Source: Homalodisca vitripennis (lineage: Eukaryota > Arthropoda > Insecta > Hemiptera > Cicadellidae). Taken from it: DNA of 64,000 bases. A model generated the notes under the pieces. It ran no database searches and was not told the origin of the DNA. It saw only the letters and a list, made by a program, of their open reading frames with translations. Each line of letters starts with the position of its first letter. The first letter of the stretch is position 1. The stretch covers positions 1 through 64,000 of the forward strand of contig NW_025777950.1 in the NCBI RefSeq assembly GCF_021130785.1, given 5' to 3'. Shown piece by piece: positions 13,691 through 28,145 of this stretch. The translations under genes were made by a program, and so were the position numbers.

Positions 13691-16600
13691 ATACATAAAA
13701 GCAATATCAATATTAAAAACATCATATTCAGATAAAAATTTTACAAATCATATCATTATTGATAATAACTTAATAAGATATATGGTTTGGCATGCATTTA
13801 AGTTAATGGTAATGGAATTGATTGCTTTCACCGTTAATTCCAAAAAAAATATCTGTTGTCATTAAATGATTGTCAGTGAAAAAAAGTAATTCCATTAATA
13901 AAAAGTTCAATTTAAGATGTTACACGTGGTAATGTCCGTTTTAAACCATACAGAACTTGTTAATACAGTGTTGTATGTTTAAGGTTTCTTAAAGAAAATC
14001 GAAGGTTTAAAGGATAATAGGATCTCGGACATTTTCTATCGTTATATTTTACAAAATGTAAAGTACTAGGTTTTGAGATCTTCAAACTGATCTCTTACTC
14101 AGGAGATTAACAAACTTAAGATATAAGTTAAATCTTGGTTAAAATAATTAAATCATACGAGAGTTGTTTGGTAGTCCAGATCAGGCGGTGTCACTGCACA
14201 GGATGCAAGTAGCGAGCATAAGTCACAAGCATGGGAAGTTAAGCTCACGATCACACGTCAAACCAACACCGGCTACAGTGGAATACTAACAAGAAAATTA
14301 ATTTTAAGCTATTCTTTGGGCGGCGTGTCATCTGAAACATAGGAACAGCAATGCAATTTTTCTGTAGAGAGAAGCGTAAAGGATGTTGCTTCTGACTATA
14401 TATTTTGGTCCAATCCCTTATCATTAAGGTGTCGTACGAACTTTTTTGGTAGAACTTTTTCTAATTATCTAAATATTTTTAGGTTTACTAGTATTGGTAT
14501 TCAAAGTGGCCTAACCTCAATGTTAATTTTTAAACGGTTGGTACACTAATTTTATGTACAAAGTCTTAATAAGAAATTAACTTCACGGTGTATTATGTTA
14601 GATTTTTGAGACCAGCAATTTTGGGAAATTTAGATTTTTCCAGTAGTCCTTTTTTAGTGTTCTCAGTTATGTTCTTTTACTCTTAAATTTAGTCGTAATC
14701 TTTTCTCGCTTGGCAATACGTGTTACAATAAAATCTTATACTCTAACACTGCTCTTTGAGTCCTATGTGCCATTTTTTGTTTATTTTTATAGTGTTTTTT
14801 CCTAAATGTGGTTCTAATACTTTATTTTCTGCATACTTTTCTAATTTCTTCCGATAATCCTGGCACATAAGTGAATGAAATTTAGGCGAAATTGTTTTCC
14901 GTTTCCATTCTTTGGCACAGATTTTTTATTGTTCTTGTTGCACTTATTGATGTCTGACTAAGAGTATCTATTTTATTAAGGATTAGTGAAAGCAGTGAAA
15001 AGCGCTGAATTTTGTGACTGGAATCGAGTCAGCGGGTTTTCCATTTATTTGGGGAACAGTATGACCAATTTTGGTGCCAGTATATTTTCCTACTGATCAA
15101 AATTCTTTAAAAATTTCAAATAGGAGAACATTTTACTAAGTGTTCGTTTTTTAAATTAATAACGTGAATTATTTAAGTTGCAATTTTGATTTTGTACATG
15201 GAAGTATTGGAACAAAATCCTTACATAGCCTGATAAAACAAATTTTATTTTACAGCATCTTATTCTTAATTTACAGTAAATGTTACCCTAATAATTTAAA
15301 ATTACCCGAACTTAAAATTATATACCTATATAATACCTACTGTACAAAATTCTCCACTTTTTATCAGAGCAATAATTTTTTAAGGTTTACATTTCAATCA
15401 AAATTGAATAAGTAATTATAACGTTGAAGAGTATGAAAATGGTAACATTTATGATTAACTCTTTCAACTGGTTACCTGTATAAACCTTTTTATTCTCTAT
15501 ATTATTCTTATCGTAACTGATGTGAGCTGTTCAGGAAAAACCTGACTAAGAAATGCATTCCTATTTACTTCGAAGACAGTTTGAGCCCTTTAAAATCGCA
15601 ACTCATTCGTCTCTGCGCAACACAAATTCACTGAACAACTGACAAATCCGTAAGAAAAACCTGTGTATCGTCAATGTTTTTCTTTTATATATATTCGTTG
15701 GTTTCCGTTGGTAAAACACAATCGTCAATCAGAGTGGAGATATATATATATAGAAAATTTATTTTCTCTTCAAACTCGTTATTGATGTTTAACTAGAAAT
15801 CTAATTAAAGATAAGAAACGGAAAGAAGACGCAAAGCAAAAGATTAGTAAAGTAAGTTATATTTTATTACTTCACAACAATCGTTTCTATACTTTTTTTA
15901 TCATAAAAAGGCCATGATCTACATAAATTTGTACTTGGTACTTAGGTTTCCTTTTACTAAAAAGTCACCTCTCTGTAATATTACAAACATTTCTTAAATG
16001 GAGCATTACAGATCTTTGTGGAAATATCATACGTCAATTAACAGTGCATATATCAAATAATTTTATATTTTTAAAACAAAACAACATGCTTGAAAAGGAA
16101 AAAATAACGACAATTAATTGCGAAGGATCGAACAATAGCGTATGGTTTCAAATGCATATATTCCCCTTTTTGTTTCTTTAAAAAATGCAACTACATTCAT
16201 CTTCGATCAGCCCTAAATTATAATTTAGATTATTTATTTAGATGATATGTAATGTATTTAAATCATGCATATCAGATCGATTGAGGAAACGTTCATTCAT
16301 GTTTATGTTTAACAGATTCGCTATCCAATAACAGGTTCTATATAAAAAGAGGCAGTCGTAGATTTATCGCGTGGGGTAAAAGTCATTGCTATAATATGAA
16401 ATTAGAGTCGTTTTTATGGCACCTAAAAGGAAAAAATTCTCAATGTTTCATTTTGAAATGTATTTATTCAGTAACCTTTTCATGAAATGAATAAACGTAA
16501 AACACAAATGAAGATTTTTCAATGCCTACATAAACAATTTTTCAGGACCAAAATTCTTTAGGAATTGTATAACGTTAATACGAGTTGCACTAGTGGTTTT

Positions 16601-18339
16601 ATATTAGTGATTACCAACTTCTAACGTTTTGTTTATTACCAAAGAAGACTTTCTCCATAATAATTGTCATTTTTTTAATGAAAAGAAGAGAATACGTCAA
16701 AGTGTTATACAATGTATAATAATATTATTGTGCGACAAATACCAAGTATTTGGTAGAATGATTTGCAAATTTAATTACTCTACTGTAAGTAGTAACAGTA
16801 ACAAAGACAGTTCTCATAAAAAGCTGATCGAAGCGTCGTAAATTATTAGGAGCAAGTAATAAATCATAGTTCTTACTATTTCCATATAAAACAAGAACAA
16901 TATACAACATTTATCATTCATTTTATACTTTAATACATTTGCGTAATTATGCCAGTTACATTATTGCTAAATATTTTATTTTTAGAAAATTATTAGTTAC
17001 ATTTTCAAAAAGCATGTATATGCTGAGGCTGTTGAGGTTCACATTTTAAGATTATATACAACCTGGAATTTCATATATGTTGTTCACAAAAAAATGGTTT
17101 TTTTAACAAGATTTTGAAAAATAACATTATTGAACAGAAATGTATAATTAAAATTAGTTTATAATAATATTGAATAGTATTTAACAAGGTTTTAAAAGTA
17201 ATTTTTTCTTAGTGATAAATAATATTTTAAAAGTATATTATATAAAGATTGATGAAGTTACCTTACGTCCTTAAAATTACTGAATAATTTTCAAATATGT
17301 TGTGAACTACCACTGATGGATTACTTTATAAATATTAATTTTAATATATAGCCCTATATCATGAAAAACCTAATGATAATAATTTAACAAAATATTTAAT
17401 AGCTAACAAAGAGGAAATTTTATTAAAAGAAAGCACGCGCTATGTTTCTGGATATCCGCTGGTGTGGAAAGAAACTTTTCCGGTTGTCTACTTTGAAAGA
17501 GGTGAGTTATAAAAATTATTCGAGCTCTGATGTAACATAGTTATTATAACATGTCTGCAGCTGCGTCTGTGGTTTAAAGTTCTCCAATTCAGTGATTATG
17601 ATTTATTCTGGTTATAAATTAGTTGGGTTACGGAAATTTTTCATTAAAACGTTTTATGAAAAATGTTTTAAAATGTCTTTTAACACAAACACAATATTTC
17701 TGAATGTTTAATAATGTCAATATAATATCATTTACTACTTTTTATTTCAAGCAACGTTTTAAGAAATTTACAACCCATACTGCTGTTTCATAAATAAGAA
17801 AGGTAGAATTGTTATTTATTTTAGTATAACCAAAATTAAGTTAGATGATGGTGGATGCTACTTCATGTGATATAGCTGAGTATTAGTAAAAATTATTATA
17901 GTGTTCTTGAGGGTAACTATTACGGTAACGAGAAAATCAAAGAATGAATAAATATCGAAAAAACAGTAATACCCAAAGAAGTGACATATAGTAATATTTT
18001 AAGTAGGTGGATGATTCGACAATTTTGATACATTATGTATTTATACTACTTTAAAGCCTCTTAAACTTCTTTCTAGTATTTATGTTATATAATAGAATAA
18101 TTTGTGATAAAACTAAATACTGCTAATTGTAAACTGCTAAAATATTTTCTACTGATACTTTATGATGTGTAATTTAACTACGAACCTTTTAAAAAACTCT
18201 TAACCGTAATAATTTATTTAGCTTATTCATTATTTATTAAATACTTATACACTATTTTAGAAATTAGGTTATTTATTTCCTTCTACTAAACTTGGGGCAT
18301 AGGAAAATTATAGCTTACATTATAGAGAGATGCTTAGTT
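13691..18339. other. AT-rich non-coding DNA
   Basis: Nothing convincing was found. A short piece at 14,028-14,100 (CTCGGACATTTTCTATCGTT ... GATCT) weakly resembles the arm of the foldback family at 19.7-20.0 kb. Frames at 15.16-15.4 and 16.6-16.9 kb are AT-driven and motif-free. Confidence 0.5.
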
Positions 18340-18415
18340 CTAAACTATGTCAAATATCTTAATTATGCACGTTAAGGAATGTTTACAGACTCCTACTTTA
18401 AGACTTCAGGCCCGA
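18340..18415 (-). repeat. Dispersed repeat G, copy 1
   Basis: It holds GCACGTTAAGGAATGTTTAC, which recurs exactly in reverse complement at 47,840-47,866, with weaker similarity on both sides (GAAGTC.TAAAGT). It is non-coding. Confidence 0.7.
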
Positions 18416-18734
18416 TATTATTATCTTTCAAAAGCAGGTAACATATTTAAAGGAATTACTCACCCGAATTCCAAATAAACCTGTATATGATGTACCTGTA
18501 TGTCACTGGAAATATTTACCAGAATAAAATGATTTGCTACAGACTTCTAGATCTGTGCCTCAAGGATTCTCATCATATCTTTGAAAATACTCGAGTGCTT
18601 AACACTGTCAAACTAAAAACCATAATATTAAGTAACAATACATTCATAAATATAACAATAGTATACGTTATTATCATTTATTAAATCCAGTTTAGATTTT
18701 GATACTCAGTTCATATTCACATAAGGTGACTGAC

Positions 18735-18800
18735 TTACACCTTCATCAAAGTCAATGTTAGGTATTCTACGTTGTCGTATTTACCGATAAGAAGCAAAAA
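18735..18800 (+). repeat. Dispersed repeat H, copy 1
   Basis: The segment CTTACACCTTCATCAAAGTC with following GTCGTATTTACC resembles 48,526-48,606 in the same orientation (CCTACACCATCATCAAAATC ... GTCTTATTTACC). It is a diverged, non-coding repeat family of unknown type. The rest of 18,416-19,726 shows nothing. Confidence 0.5.
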
Positions 18801-19726
18801 ATATTAGGTTCACGTACAGATTAGTAAAATAGCCCATGATGCTAAAAATTACTCAAAAAGTTTGGAAGACTTTTCTTATTAATTTAAGTGACACATCTCA
18901 TATAAAATTACAGAGAAACTGTGGTGAAATTCATGAACTTAAAGATTGAATAGATTAATTATTGATCCAAAACATTTTAGAATGTAGCTATCATCGATTA
19001 TCCCAGAATAATATTTTAAAATGGATAAACCATGAAACTTTCATAACACTGTAGGAAAATAATTTAAAATACACGTGAAGCTGGTAAATATTGAAATAAA
19101 TCAAGGTTGAACAAATAAAGAACCAGTTACTTAATAAACAGCCTTTCCATTTTGAAAACGAAATGTATTGGTTGAATTTTTCTAAAAGTACGTTGATTAT
19201 TGTTTCTTTTAACAGTTCAGAGCTTATTCAGTTCAAAAGGGCTTATAAATATAAAAGTAACTCTTGGTGGAAGATTTAAAATGAGAGCCTCTAACAAAGA
19301 GCTAGCTTTCAACTTTGTTTCATTACTTCCCCAGAGCACTGTAAAGGGCAAGAATTTGAAATGCTAAAATACTTCGTTCAGGCAAAAGATTCCTGGTAAG
19401 AAGTGATTGGTTTTGTTTTAGTAAAAATTCCCAAAGTTTTTTCTTGTGAATAAAAATTTTCGAGAATTTTATTGATACATTATTAGCCTAATAATTTTGT
19501 TTCAAACTAAAATTACAAACTATGGAAAAAATACAACTTCTTTTCATAATCAATTTTTTAATATTATAAATAAATGAGAGCAAATAAAGTCAAATCCCTT
19601 AAAATTTTTATATATAAATGAATAATAATTAAAATATTATTATAACAAAGAATGTTAGAAATTGTAAATAAAGAGAGTTACAATTATTAGAAGATAAGAC
19701 ATTTTTCAACAGATATTGGCTATTTT

Positions 19727-19999
19727 GAAGGAAACAGGATTTTCCGGACATTTGCCATCGTTCAGTGAAACAAGAAATCAGTAATACTACGTTTCGAGAT
19801 CTGCAATCTGATCTCTTCTTCTCTTCTCTGACCGGAATGCAGGTCACAATACGTCTTCATCCGTCTACTAACCACCTACGACTGACCAGAGAGGTCGCTA
19901 TCCAATGGTAATCGTCACGGCAGACAAAAAAACGTAGTGCTACTGATTTCTTGTTTTCACTGAACGATAGCAAATGTCCGGAAAATCCTGTTTCCTTCA
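19727..19999. mobile_element. Foldback/MITE-like element with about 67-bp inverted arms
   Basis: The left arm 19,727-19,793 (GAAGGAAACAGGATTTTCCG ... ACTACGT) is matched by its reverse complement at 19,931-19,999, with only a few differences. The arms flank a less AT-rich 137-bp loop. The single-stranded form would be a long hairpin. A related fragment, in the orientation of the right arm, lies at about 25,395-25,449. No coding frame is present. It is a short non-autonomous element of the host; the superfamily is not determined. Confidence 0.85.
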
Positions 20000-22900
20000 C
20001 AATCCTTCCATCGTCAAAAATAACCTTCAAACAAAGAATTGGCTATTTGTTGCAAGTTTAAGTTTAGACTATAAGATTGAGCCTCCAAGCATCTTAAACA
20101 GTCATATGAGTTGGAATTGTTATATAAAGTTAAATAATATAGACTTTTCTCGAAAGAAGTCTGCTAGAGTAAAACAAAGCGTATTTCTAATATAACGTTT
20201 TATCTGTAAAGGGAATTAAGAAAAAATCCTCAGTTACTTTACATTTTCAAAAACTGTTTTAATTACAAAAAGCATTAATATTACTTTACATTTATTTGAC
20301 GTCCGTAAAAAAATGTTGCTATGTAATCTCTTACAACGGCTATTGGAAAAAAGATGTAAAAGGATATAGCGATTTAAAAGCTCTGATTAAAATACGAAAA
20401 ATATCCTTTCTGGAAGTAAACATTCTTAAATTTAAATGAACTAAAGAAAAAGGTTGGACATTTGAGATACCTTATATTTTAATTAATACTCATAACATTT
20501 ATGTGCAAAATTAAATGCATCCATAACACTTTAGGTTTTTGTATACTGATTTATTTGCATCTCATCCCAATGACCATTTCATTCTTGAGTCATCGTGCTC
20601 TACGCATGTAGATTTACAGATATACACGAAGGAACTTTCCCCAGCTCCTTGAATAATAGGCAAATTCAACTAATTATTTTTTACTTTGTAACAAGTCTTT
20701 TTGTAATTAATTAACTAATATTGTTTGATCTAAAAAAATTCAAAATTACACGGGAATTAATAGTCTATCCTCCTGTGAATCCTCCTGTGAGAAAGTTGGC
20801 AAAGATAATTTACGGAAAAGCAGATGATAACGCACTCATTATCACATAGTAAGATAGTTTGTAATATAATAAGAACTTATCGTATTTCTAATAACTTTTT
20901 AAACAGAAGTTAGAGATAATGATAATACAGTATATTAATTTTATAATAAAAGAACAGTTATTTTTTTATTTGTGTAAGTTAGCAAATGTGTAGAAAATAA
21001 AAATGAAAACAGAAAAAAATTCCAACTTCTTACAAAGATTGTTTTAAGTCATAAATATCTTACTAGATTTATATTTAGTCTCTAAACATCTTAACGTTCC
21101 TTCAAGGATTTATTCTATGTCTGCTAGAGTTTTACCATTCGAAGAAGCTCTCTTTTAGGTTTTTAATGAAAGAAGATTTTCATACGTAAAGATTCCGGTG
21201 ACATAAAGGTTTTTAAGGTTATCTGATGGATTTGGTTGTGTTTGATTCATTTTTCGCTTTAGCCAGAGCACATCGTGCTGTCCAACAACCTGTCAAGACC
21301 CGGTGCTCAACTTCGCACCAATTTTTGCTTGTTCTTTTAATAGACGATGTTAGATTTTGCTTCTAATTTTTAAAGAATAAACCCAAATGTCTCCCTCCCA
21401 TAAGTAGTTTCCAAAAGTAATAAGTTTAAAATAAACTATTAGGTCTAAAATTTGTCTTGTGGTTAATAAGATTAAAGTAATTTATGAAAATCTAGGAGTG
21501 TGATCTATGATGTCAAATGTTTTATGAGTTTTTCCATCGAAAACTAATCAGTGGTACATGAAAAAAGCGATTCTTAAAGTAATATTACTAATGGAACTTA
21601 GCACCCACATTTCTAAGTTACAAACTTAGAAACTTTATACTTGTGATAAGTATATAAAATAACGACATATGTAAACCAATAATGTACCGATATGGGTGTC
21701 TTTTAAAATTACAGTATGTGAATTTTCAGACATGTTAATACAACATTTAAGGTCTGTAACAAGCAATTTCAAATATACAATTTCCTTTTTGTATGTTCTT
21801 TAAAACCTGTTGACTAATAAATAACACTCCGAAATAAAAGAACAGTTAGTCTGGTGGTGATGTTATATACAGCGAAGGAGAATCACAAATTCCTCCCCTC
21901 TTAGTCCCTTTCCACCACCACATCCACCATCAAACGTTTTAATAAAAACACCACCATTGACAACTTTCGCTTTTCCGCTTTCAAAGTGACCTATAAAGCT
22001 TTTTGGTGTTAACTTTAGATTAGTTGGTGAAGATTGTTCTTCATTTAAATTTTAAATTATAATGAGCAAATAAATAGAAATGTTAGTTAGTTTGTATTTT
22101 TTTAATTTTGATAAGAACAGATTACGCATTTTATTTTAGTTGTTGGACCCAATGCCGTAGGTGCTATATCCAATATGCAAGTCTCCAGGTTTAAAATACA
22201 TGAACAGATTGCTGTACTTTAAAATCTGTTGAATATCGGCGGCTATCACAGAAAGGCGAAAATATGTTAGGAATTGGATGGTGAGGGCAAAGTGTTGATA
22301 CAGTGTTAAACGGAAAACAAGTGTCAGGTAAGTTTACATTGTTTTAAATCATACAACTTGGTAGATAACAAAGAACCGTGAAGACAATGTACTAGAAAAG
22401 TGCTTGGTTTGATGAAATTCTCTGTTCAAAACCGTTTTATCAATATTATACAACAGTTTTATAATCGATTATTGTTAAGGGAATGCGAATGCGCTATAAG
22501 CATTTACATAAAAAGCGGCTATGACAATAGTTTTATATATATATATCCAAGATTCATTCATCCAAGATTGTCAAAATGTCATTGTTAGAGATTAAACTAA
22601 GATAGAAGTAGGAAACGGTGAGAACTATGGGTTCTTTAGTGATTATACCTGTTCTTTATTAAAAATCTCCAAATCCGGTGCTTAGCGTCGAGATTTACTG
22701 AATATACTTTAATGATAATATACAATAGTAGACATTTATTCCATTTAATTTAATAGAATAGTTCGAAATAGTTTAAGGACACCTAATATATTTAAAAGCA
22801 GTGTGGAATAGATTAGTCAAAACCCACAGTCTTATAGAAAGCACTTATAATGTAGGCTAATGTCATGTCCTGTGATGGTTTAAAAAGAACTTGAATTTTA

Positions 22901-23400
22901 AGAATTAAATATTTTTATATTATTTAGAGTTGAACGAATCAGAGATTAAGTCAAATTGTGCCGAGTTCTTACTTCAGGATTTACGCGTGTAAGAGCACTT
23001 CTGGATCAAATAAATTTTCTTCACCACAGTTTTCCTTGTTCTTCTGATGAAGGAAAAATATTTATATGTCCTAAGAAACCTACTTCTATAAAAAAAACTA
23101 TCAACTTCCAGCAATTTAAATGTGCTTCAGCATAAAAGATAGACGCAAAAATTTAGCATTTATACGGATATGCCTTAGTCTTAAATAATTTGTAAATGCA
23201 GTAAAATGAAAGCATGGTTACTTTGCATCAATTTACACCGAGTCTTTGCTTGTATCCTTTGATTAATACCATCTTCAAAGATATTTAACCTGTTAACCTG
23301 GTGGATTATATTGTACGCCCTACGCAATTTCTGTTACTCACATCATTATATTTTTTGGTTCGTCTATGAATAATTTATACGTAATCATTTTATAACGTAT
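20000..23400. other. AT-rich non-coding DNA
   Basis: Nothing recognisable was found. A less AT-rich patch at about 21,840-21,990 (CCACCACCACATCCACCATC region) has no open frame of note. Confidence 0.5.
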
Positions 23401-23403
23401 ATT

Positions 23404-23545
23404 GAGTGCAACCCGGACCCATTGACCCACCGTGGCTCTTGCCGAATCTGATTGTGCTTTGTGGTTCCGGTTGTAATTGTAGAGCTAACTGCGCCTGTTT
23501 GTTTCCGTCAGCGACTGTACATTTGACACCCACAATGTCAAAGAA
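23404..23545 (+). pseudogene. Possible fragment of a cysteine-rich transposon-derived protein
   Basis: A 140-bp less AT-rich island encodes a P-P-W-L-L-P-N-L-I-V segment followed by C-G-S-G-C-N-C-R-A-N-C-A-C-L. From memory, an alternating-cysteine string of this kind after a (P)xWLxPxLI leader occurs in proteins derived from insect transposons (a CGC..C...C.C block). Only this short piece is recognisable; both sides are AT-rich and non-coding. It could instead be a host exon. The cysteines are seen directly; the family assignment is weak inference. Confidence 0.3.
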
Positions 23546-25371
23546 AATCAATTTCGAGTATCAAAACAAACAATATTGTCTGAATTATTCAATGCCATCT
23601 GTAAACAAAAGTTAGATAATACTTCCGTGATAACTATTTTAAACACAGAGAGAATATGGTATGTGTCCATGAATATTAATAAAATATTAAATTAATATTT
23701 TATAATTGGTAGTAAGTATTTAAGAATGAAAGTTTTTCTACGTGTTATTCTTATATATTAGCAATAGTAACGCCAAATTTCAGTCTAATTCTATCAACTA
23801 GATTTTTCGTAATCAAATATCCAGCTTCTAAGGAGTAAAAAATTATAGCCACCGATACTTCAAAACAAAATTTTCCATAAAATTTCACATTTATAATATT
23901 AATATTAAATTTTATTACTCGTCTCAAAGGTGATCTGTTCAGGGCGAGTTGCATTTACATGCGAGGCGTTCATAGCTCCATTTAATCAACCTGACTGAAG
24001 TAAAGTGCATAGAGAGAGATTTGTGTAAAGCAGGACATCCAGAGACATACGGGTGTGTCCTCACATATATCAGGAATACCGACGGCTCCAGCAGGAAAGG
24101 TTTTATCTAGATTGGTTGTAGTGATATATCAGCAGATGTAATTTTACCTTTGTGACTGATAGAAGAAAATTATCATTAATACATTATTTTAAGGACATCG
24201 ACACATTCACTGACGCGTGTCTCTATAATGATATTGTAAAATATGTTTGCACAAACAGTGATATGATCCATTAGTAAAAATTAAATTACAAATGTGTAGA
24301 AAGCTTAATTTAAAGATACCTTTCTTCATGATAACCTTTGTTCATATAACCTTACCAAAGGATATTTCGAGAACAGTTTACAGCTTGTTATTATCTACTT
24401 CCAATTAAAAATCACTGAGAATGGCATTTACCATTACTAGTAGTCAAGTGGCACTGTCACTTTATAATTATGATATGCTTTTCTATCACTTTACTAAGCG
24501 TTACTCACCTACGTATGATTTAAGATTGGAGATTTGTAGGTTAATTATTTACACAAATTATAGTTGACAAATGACCCTGTTACTGATAGCAAATCCTTGA
24601 TTAGAACATCTAGTCCTTCGTAACTCAAAAACATATGTTAAATTACATTTACGGCATGTGTTTTATAAATTAAAGTGATTATTTTTTCATTACTGTATAG
24701 CTGAGATCTGAAGCACGAGTTAAAACACAATTCAAGTTTGTTTAGTGTGCTAACCCCAAACTTTGTTAGCCTACTGTTTCCGTAGAAATGAATAAAAAAT
24801 CACAGCTGTTTTACATTTAAACTTGCCTGTATTGTAAATGTTAATTTACTGTGTGATGAAAATTTAATATTACAACGTTTGGATGATAACACAAATATGT
24901 ATTTTAAATAATTTAACCACAATTTAAATTTTGTTTAGTGTTCATATTATTGAAAACACGGAGTAACCTTGATGATAACAACAATTTATCTAAAAACGCT
25001 GTTAACCACAGACTAATAAAATATTCCAGATAAGAAAATTCAAAGTTTAAGAGACATAAATTTGTAAAATGTCAATTTTTGCAAATATTAAGCATAAAAT
25101 CCTTAGTCAATATTGTAATACGGATACGAAAGACAAAAGTAAACCGTCTAACTTTCATTATAAATTTGAAGACTGGTATAAAACCCATATTAAACTGTCT
25201 TTTGACAGAGGTACGCATCTAACATACGTGCATAAATGTATAATACGGTTTTCCGTTTATTATGTGGTGAAATTATGAAATTACTTTTTGATCCTATTTT
25301 TACCAAAAAACACATTCTTATAAAATTAATTTAATATTACAAATTAAATTTATTTCACCGTTTAAATTTTG
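23546..25371. other. AT-rich non-coding DNA
   Basis: Nothing recognisable was found. Confidence 0.55.
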
Positions 25372-25749
25372 CCTGAAGAAGAGATCAGATTGCGGATCTC
25401 GAACGTAGTGTTACTGATTTTTTTGTTTCACTGAACGATGCCAAATGTCTTATGGCAAGACAGTTAATTTGAGTAAATTGTGAAAAAAACGAGTAAAGTA
25501 ATTTAAAATGAGGAAAACGAATGAGTATAAGAATTATGAAGTAGATGGGGTTGTAATTATCGTCTCTAAAGGACAATGCTTCACTTTTATCCATTACTAG
25601 AGTAAAGTGAGAATAATGGAGGCTTCGGTGCAGCACTGACTCACCAACGCACACACACGTATGGAGAGTTGATTTAAATTTATGAAGATAAGTGTACTTT
25701 TTGTGAAAAACAGAGCGTAGATTGGTTAAACTATCGTAATGAGTACACA
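25372..25749 (-). repeat. Dispersed repeat D, copy 1, with an adjoining foldback-family fragment
   Basis: The 25,505-25,740 part is the reverse complement of 43,515-43,760 at about three-quarters identity by eye. Shared words include CATAAATTTAAATCAACT, GGATAAAAGTGAAG and TCCTTTAGAGA. It holds a 137-codon minus-strand open frame (25,385-25,798), and both copies keep partly similar frames (C-V-G-E-S-V-L-H-R against C-M-R-V-G-E-S-V-L-R-R). The homology therefore includes the open frame, but no protein family is recognised. The 25,395-25,449 part matches an arm of the 19.7-20.0 kb foldback element. Confidence 0.7.
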
Positions 25750-26063
25750 CCGGCATGCCAGTACTTCTCAAGCAATGTGATTTTGTTAAGGTGAACATGA
25801 GTTGTTTACTAATTAAAAACTGTTCTTTAAATTTAAGACGGAAAAAGTTGACTGTTGATCCAGTAAAGACGAATGTAAGTTGCGAGTCAATCCTGCGAAC
25901 TTATAGGATCTTGCAATTGGTTTACTATCTAACAGCAAAGTAAATTAACCCAACTAAAGGTGAGATTAACTGAGATACGAACATTTTTGATTTATCAACA
26001 GCGATTTTGCTAATGTTTATCTTGGACTACAACAGGTAATGCTAAAGATAACACCAGGTGTAT

Positions 26064-26312
26064 ATTTGGTTACCAATATCCTTTGATCATCAACAAAATT
26101 TTAAAATATTTATGCTCTAGAATGGTTTTGAAAAATAACTTTATTTTTTGATTATATATATATTTCAATGAAGAGGATTTTGAAATTGTTGGTTCCCAAT
26201 ATATTTTAACAACCAAAACAATTTTAAAAGAGTTTTACTCTAGGTTTTGTAAAAATAACTGAGATATTTTTATATATATTTCAATAAAGGTGATTTAAAT
26301 ATTGTTTAAACA
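26064..26312 (+). repeat. Diverged tandem duplication, unit about 123 bp
   Basis: Two consecutive units each start GGTTACCAATAT or GGTTCCCAATAT, continue through an AATTTTAAAA...CTCTAG block, and end with TATATATATTTCAAT.AAG.. They are AT-rich and non-coding. Confidence 0.7.
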
Positions 26313-28020
26313 TCCTGTTAATTTAACTTGAAATACTCCTCCATTTGCTTACCATAGATTTTGCTTTAATATGCTCTAAGTTGTTTCCTATGTGGTATAG
26401 TACAGCAACGGTAAGTAATAATGGGTAGAATTTGTACCGCAGCTACAAATATAAAAAAACATTTTTCTATATAATTTGCCCACAAAAAAGCTTAAAATGA
26501 TTTATATATTGGACGTTTTTTACACCCTTTATAGGATGAGAACATTGAATGTATCATCGATAGAATATAAAGACAAAATTATAGTTTGATCCCACCTAAT
26601 ATGAAAATACTCAAATCATTTACTACTCTCCACTGAATTCACCCTATGGCCTGATTGGCCTCCCTAATTGGCCAAACTAAACTGTAGTCAGCCGTTGGTA
26701 TTAAAATAATACTTCAAATGATTACGATGAACTCTGAAATGAACTCAGCAAGCTCCAGTAATACTATTCTTTAGCATATGTTTTGTTTCATAGTTATTAT
26801 CGTAGGCTCTCTGTGATTTATACCTATCCTGTACAAATACTGCAGTAAAGGATGCTCCTTATCCATGTCTAATCTAGATATTATCCCTCAAAATAATAAA
26901 ACCCCTGATCAGGAGACATGAACTACCCCTCGTCTTGCGTAAAACTATTGATCAAATCTGAAGTAACTTCTTTCAAACCAATATATAAAAGGAATGGAAT
27001 TTTGAAGGATTATATAAAAAATTCCTTTATTTTTAAGGTTAAGTTTGACGTTTGGAAACTATTGGACATTAATCAGTGAATGGTGCTCATTTCAAAAACT
27101 GTATCTCTTTATGTTATAATTATATAATTTATCTCTTAATTGCAGTATAATCTACCTTTATCAAACTCGAATCGATTATAAACATCGAGTATTGTAAAAT
27201 TTAATAAAAATAGTTTACATCACGTTATGTACGTACAAGTAATGGGTTTTATACGCAGACTACTGACTTTAAAATATATTGGAGGACTAAGCATAGATGA
27301 ACTCTTGCTTTTTACAATAAGTGACATGTACAAAATTTTGCATAGTATATCAACAGCTGTTGGTTTGATTCAGTTTATTACATTAGAATTGACACTTTTT
27401 TCTTCTATTAAAACTTTAGACACATACAACCTTATGAATCATACGTTTGCATGGATAAGGTTAATGGTTCTTTTTTAAGTTTAAATGTGATATACCTCCA
27501 ACACCATTAATCGAAGTATTGATTATAGTGACTACGGACTAAAGTTTGCAACGGCTCTCAAGGATATAGTTTTAATCATTCCCGTTTTATAGTTATTCAA
27601 AATCCTTGCATCACAAATTAAACATAACTGCTAACTAGACAATATACTTTTGTAAAAAGTTAGAAATGTAATGGTTTAAGTAACGATACCTCTTAGCAAC
27701 TAATACGTCATAAGACAACTTAAAAACTTAGTATTATTTTTTAATCTATAAATATGAACAAACTCAAAATAGGGATATTTTAAACACGTAGTATAGACTA
27801 TTTTACTAAGGACATCACTTAAATAACTTAATTTATAAGCGTATACAGTTAGATAATATAAATTTATTTAAATAAACTTCCACAAATAAGTTATCAATTA
27901 GTGAAATTCAATTATAGCTAAACAATCCCATACCATGGAAATATTACAATACATTAATATAATACGTTTAATCTTAACGTAGTTATTCTCAACATTAATT
28001 TTATATTACAAAATCTATAC
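26313..28020. other. AT-rich non-coding DNA
   Basis: Nothing recognisable was found. An 83-codon plus-strand frame at 27,227-27,478 has an ordinary hydrophobic and AT-driven composition and no motif. Confidence 0.5.
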
Positions 28021-28145
28021 ATTCAGTATTCAGTAATGCTTCATGTACGATGTAAAGTGCACAAGATTTAAAGTAAATGGCACATAATTTCACAGTGGAG
28101 TACTTTGCTATCAGGAGAGGAGTAACAATAACAGCATTGAATTAA
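28021..28145 (-). repeat. Dispersed repeat B, copy 1
   Basis: This is the reverse complement of 38,824-38,942; shared words include CTCCTGATAGCAAAGTACTC and AATTATGTGCCATTTACTTT. By eye more than 80% of positions agree. It is non-coding. Confidence 0.85.

Noticed and set aside
25385..25798. 137-codon minus-strand frame as a host gene
   Set aside because: No domain, signal or splice context; it lies in a dispersed repeat and a foldback fragment. Listed as a repeat instead.
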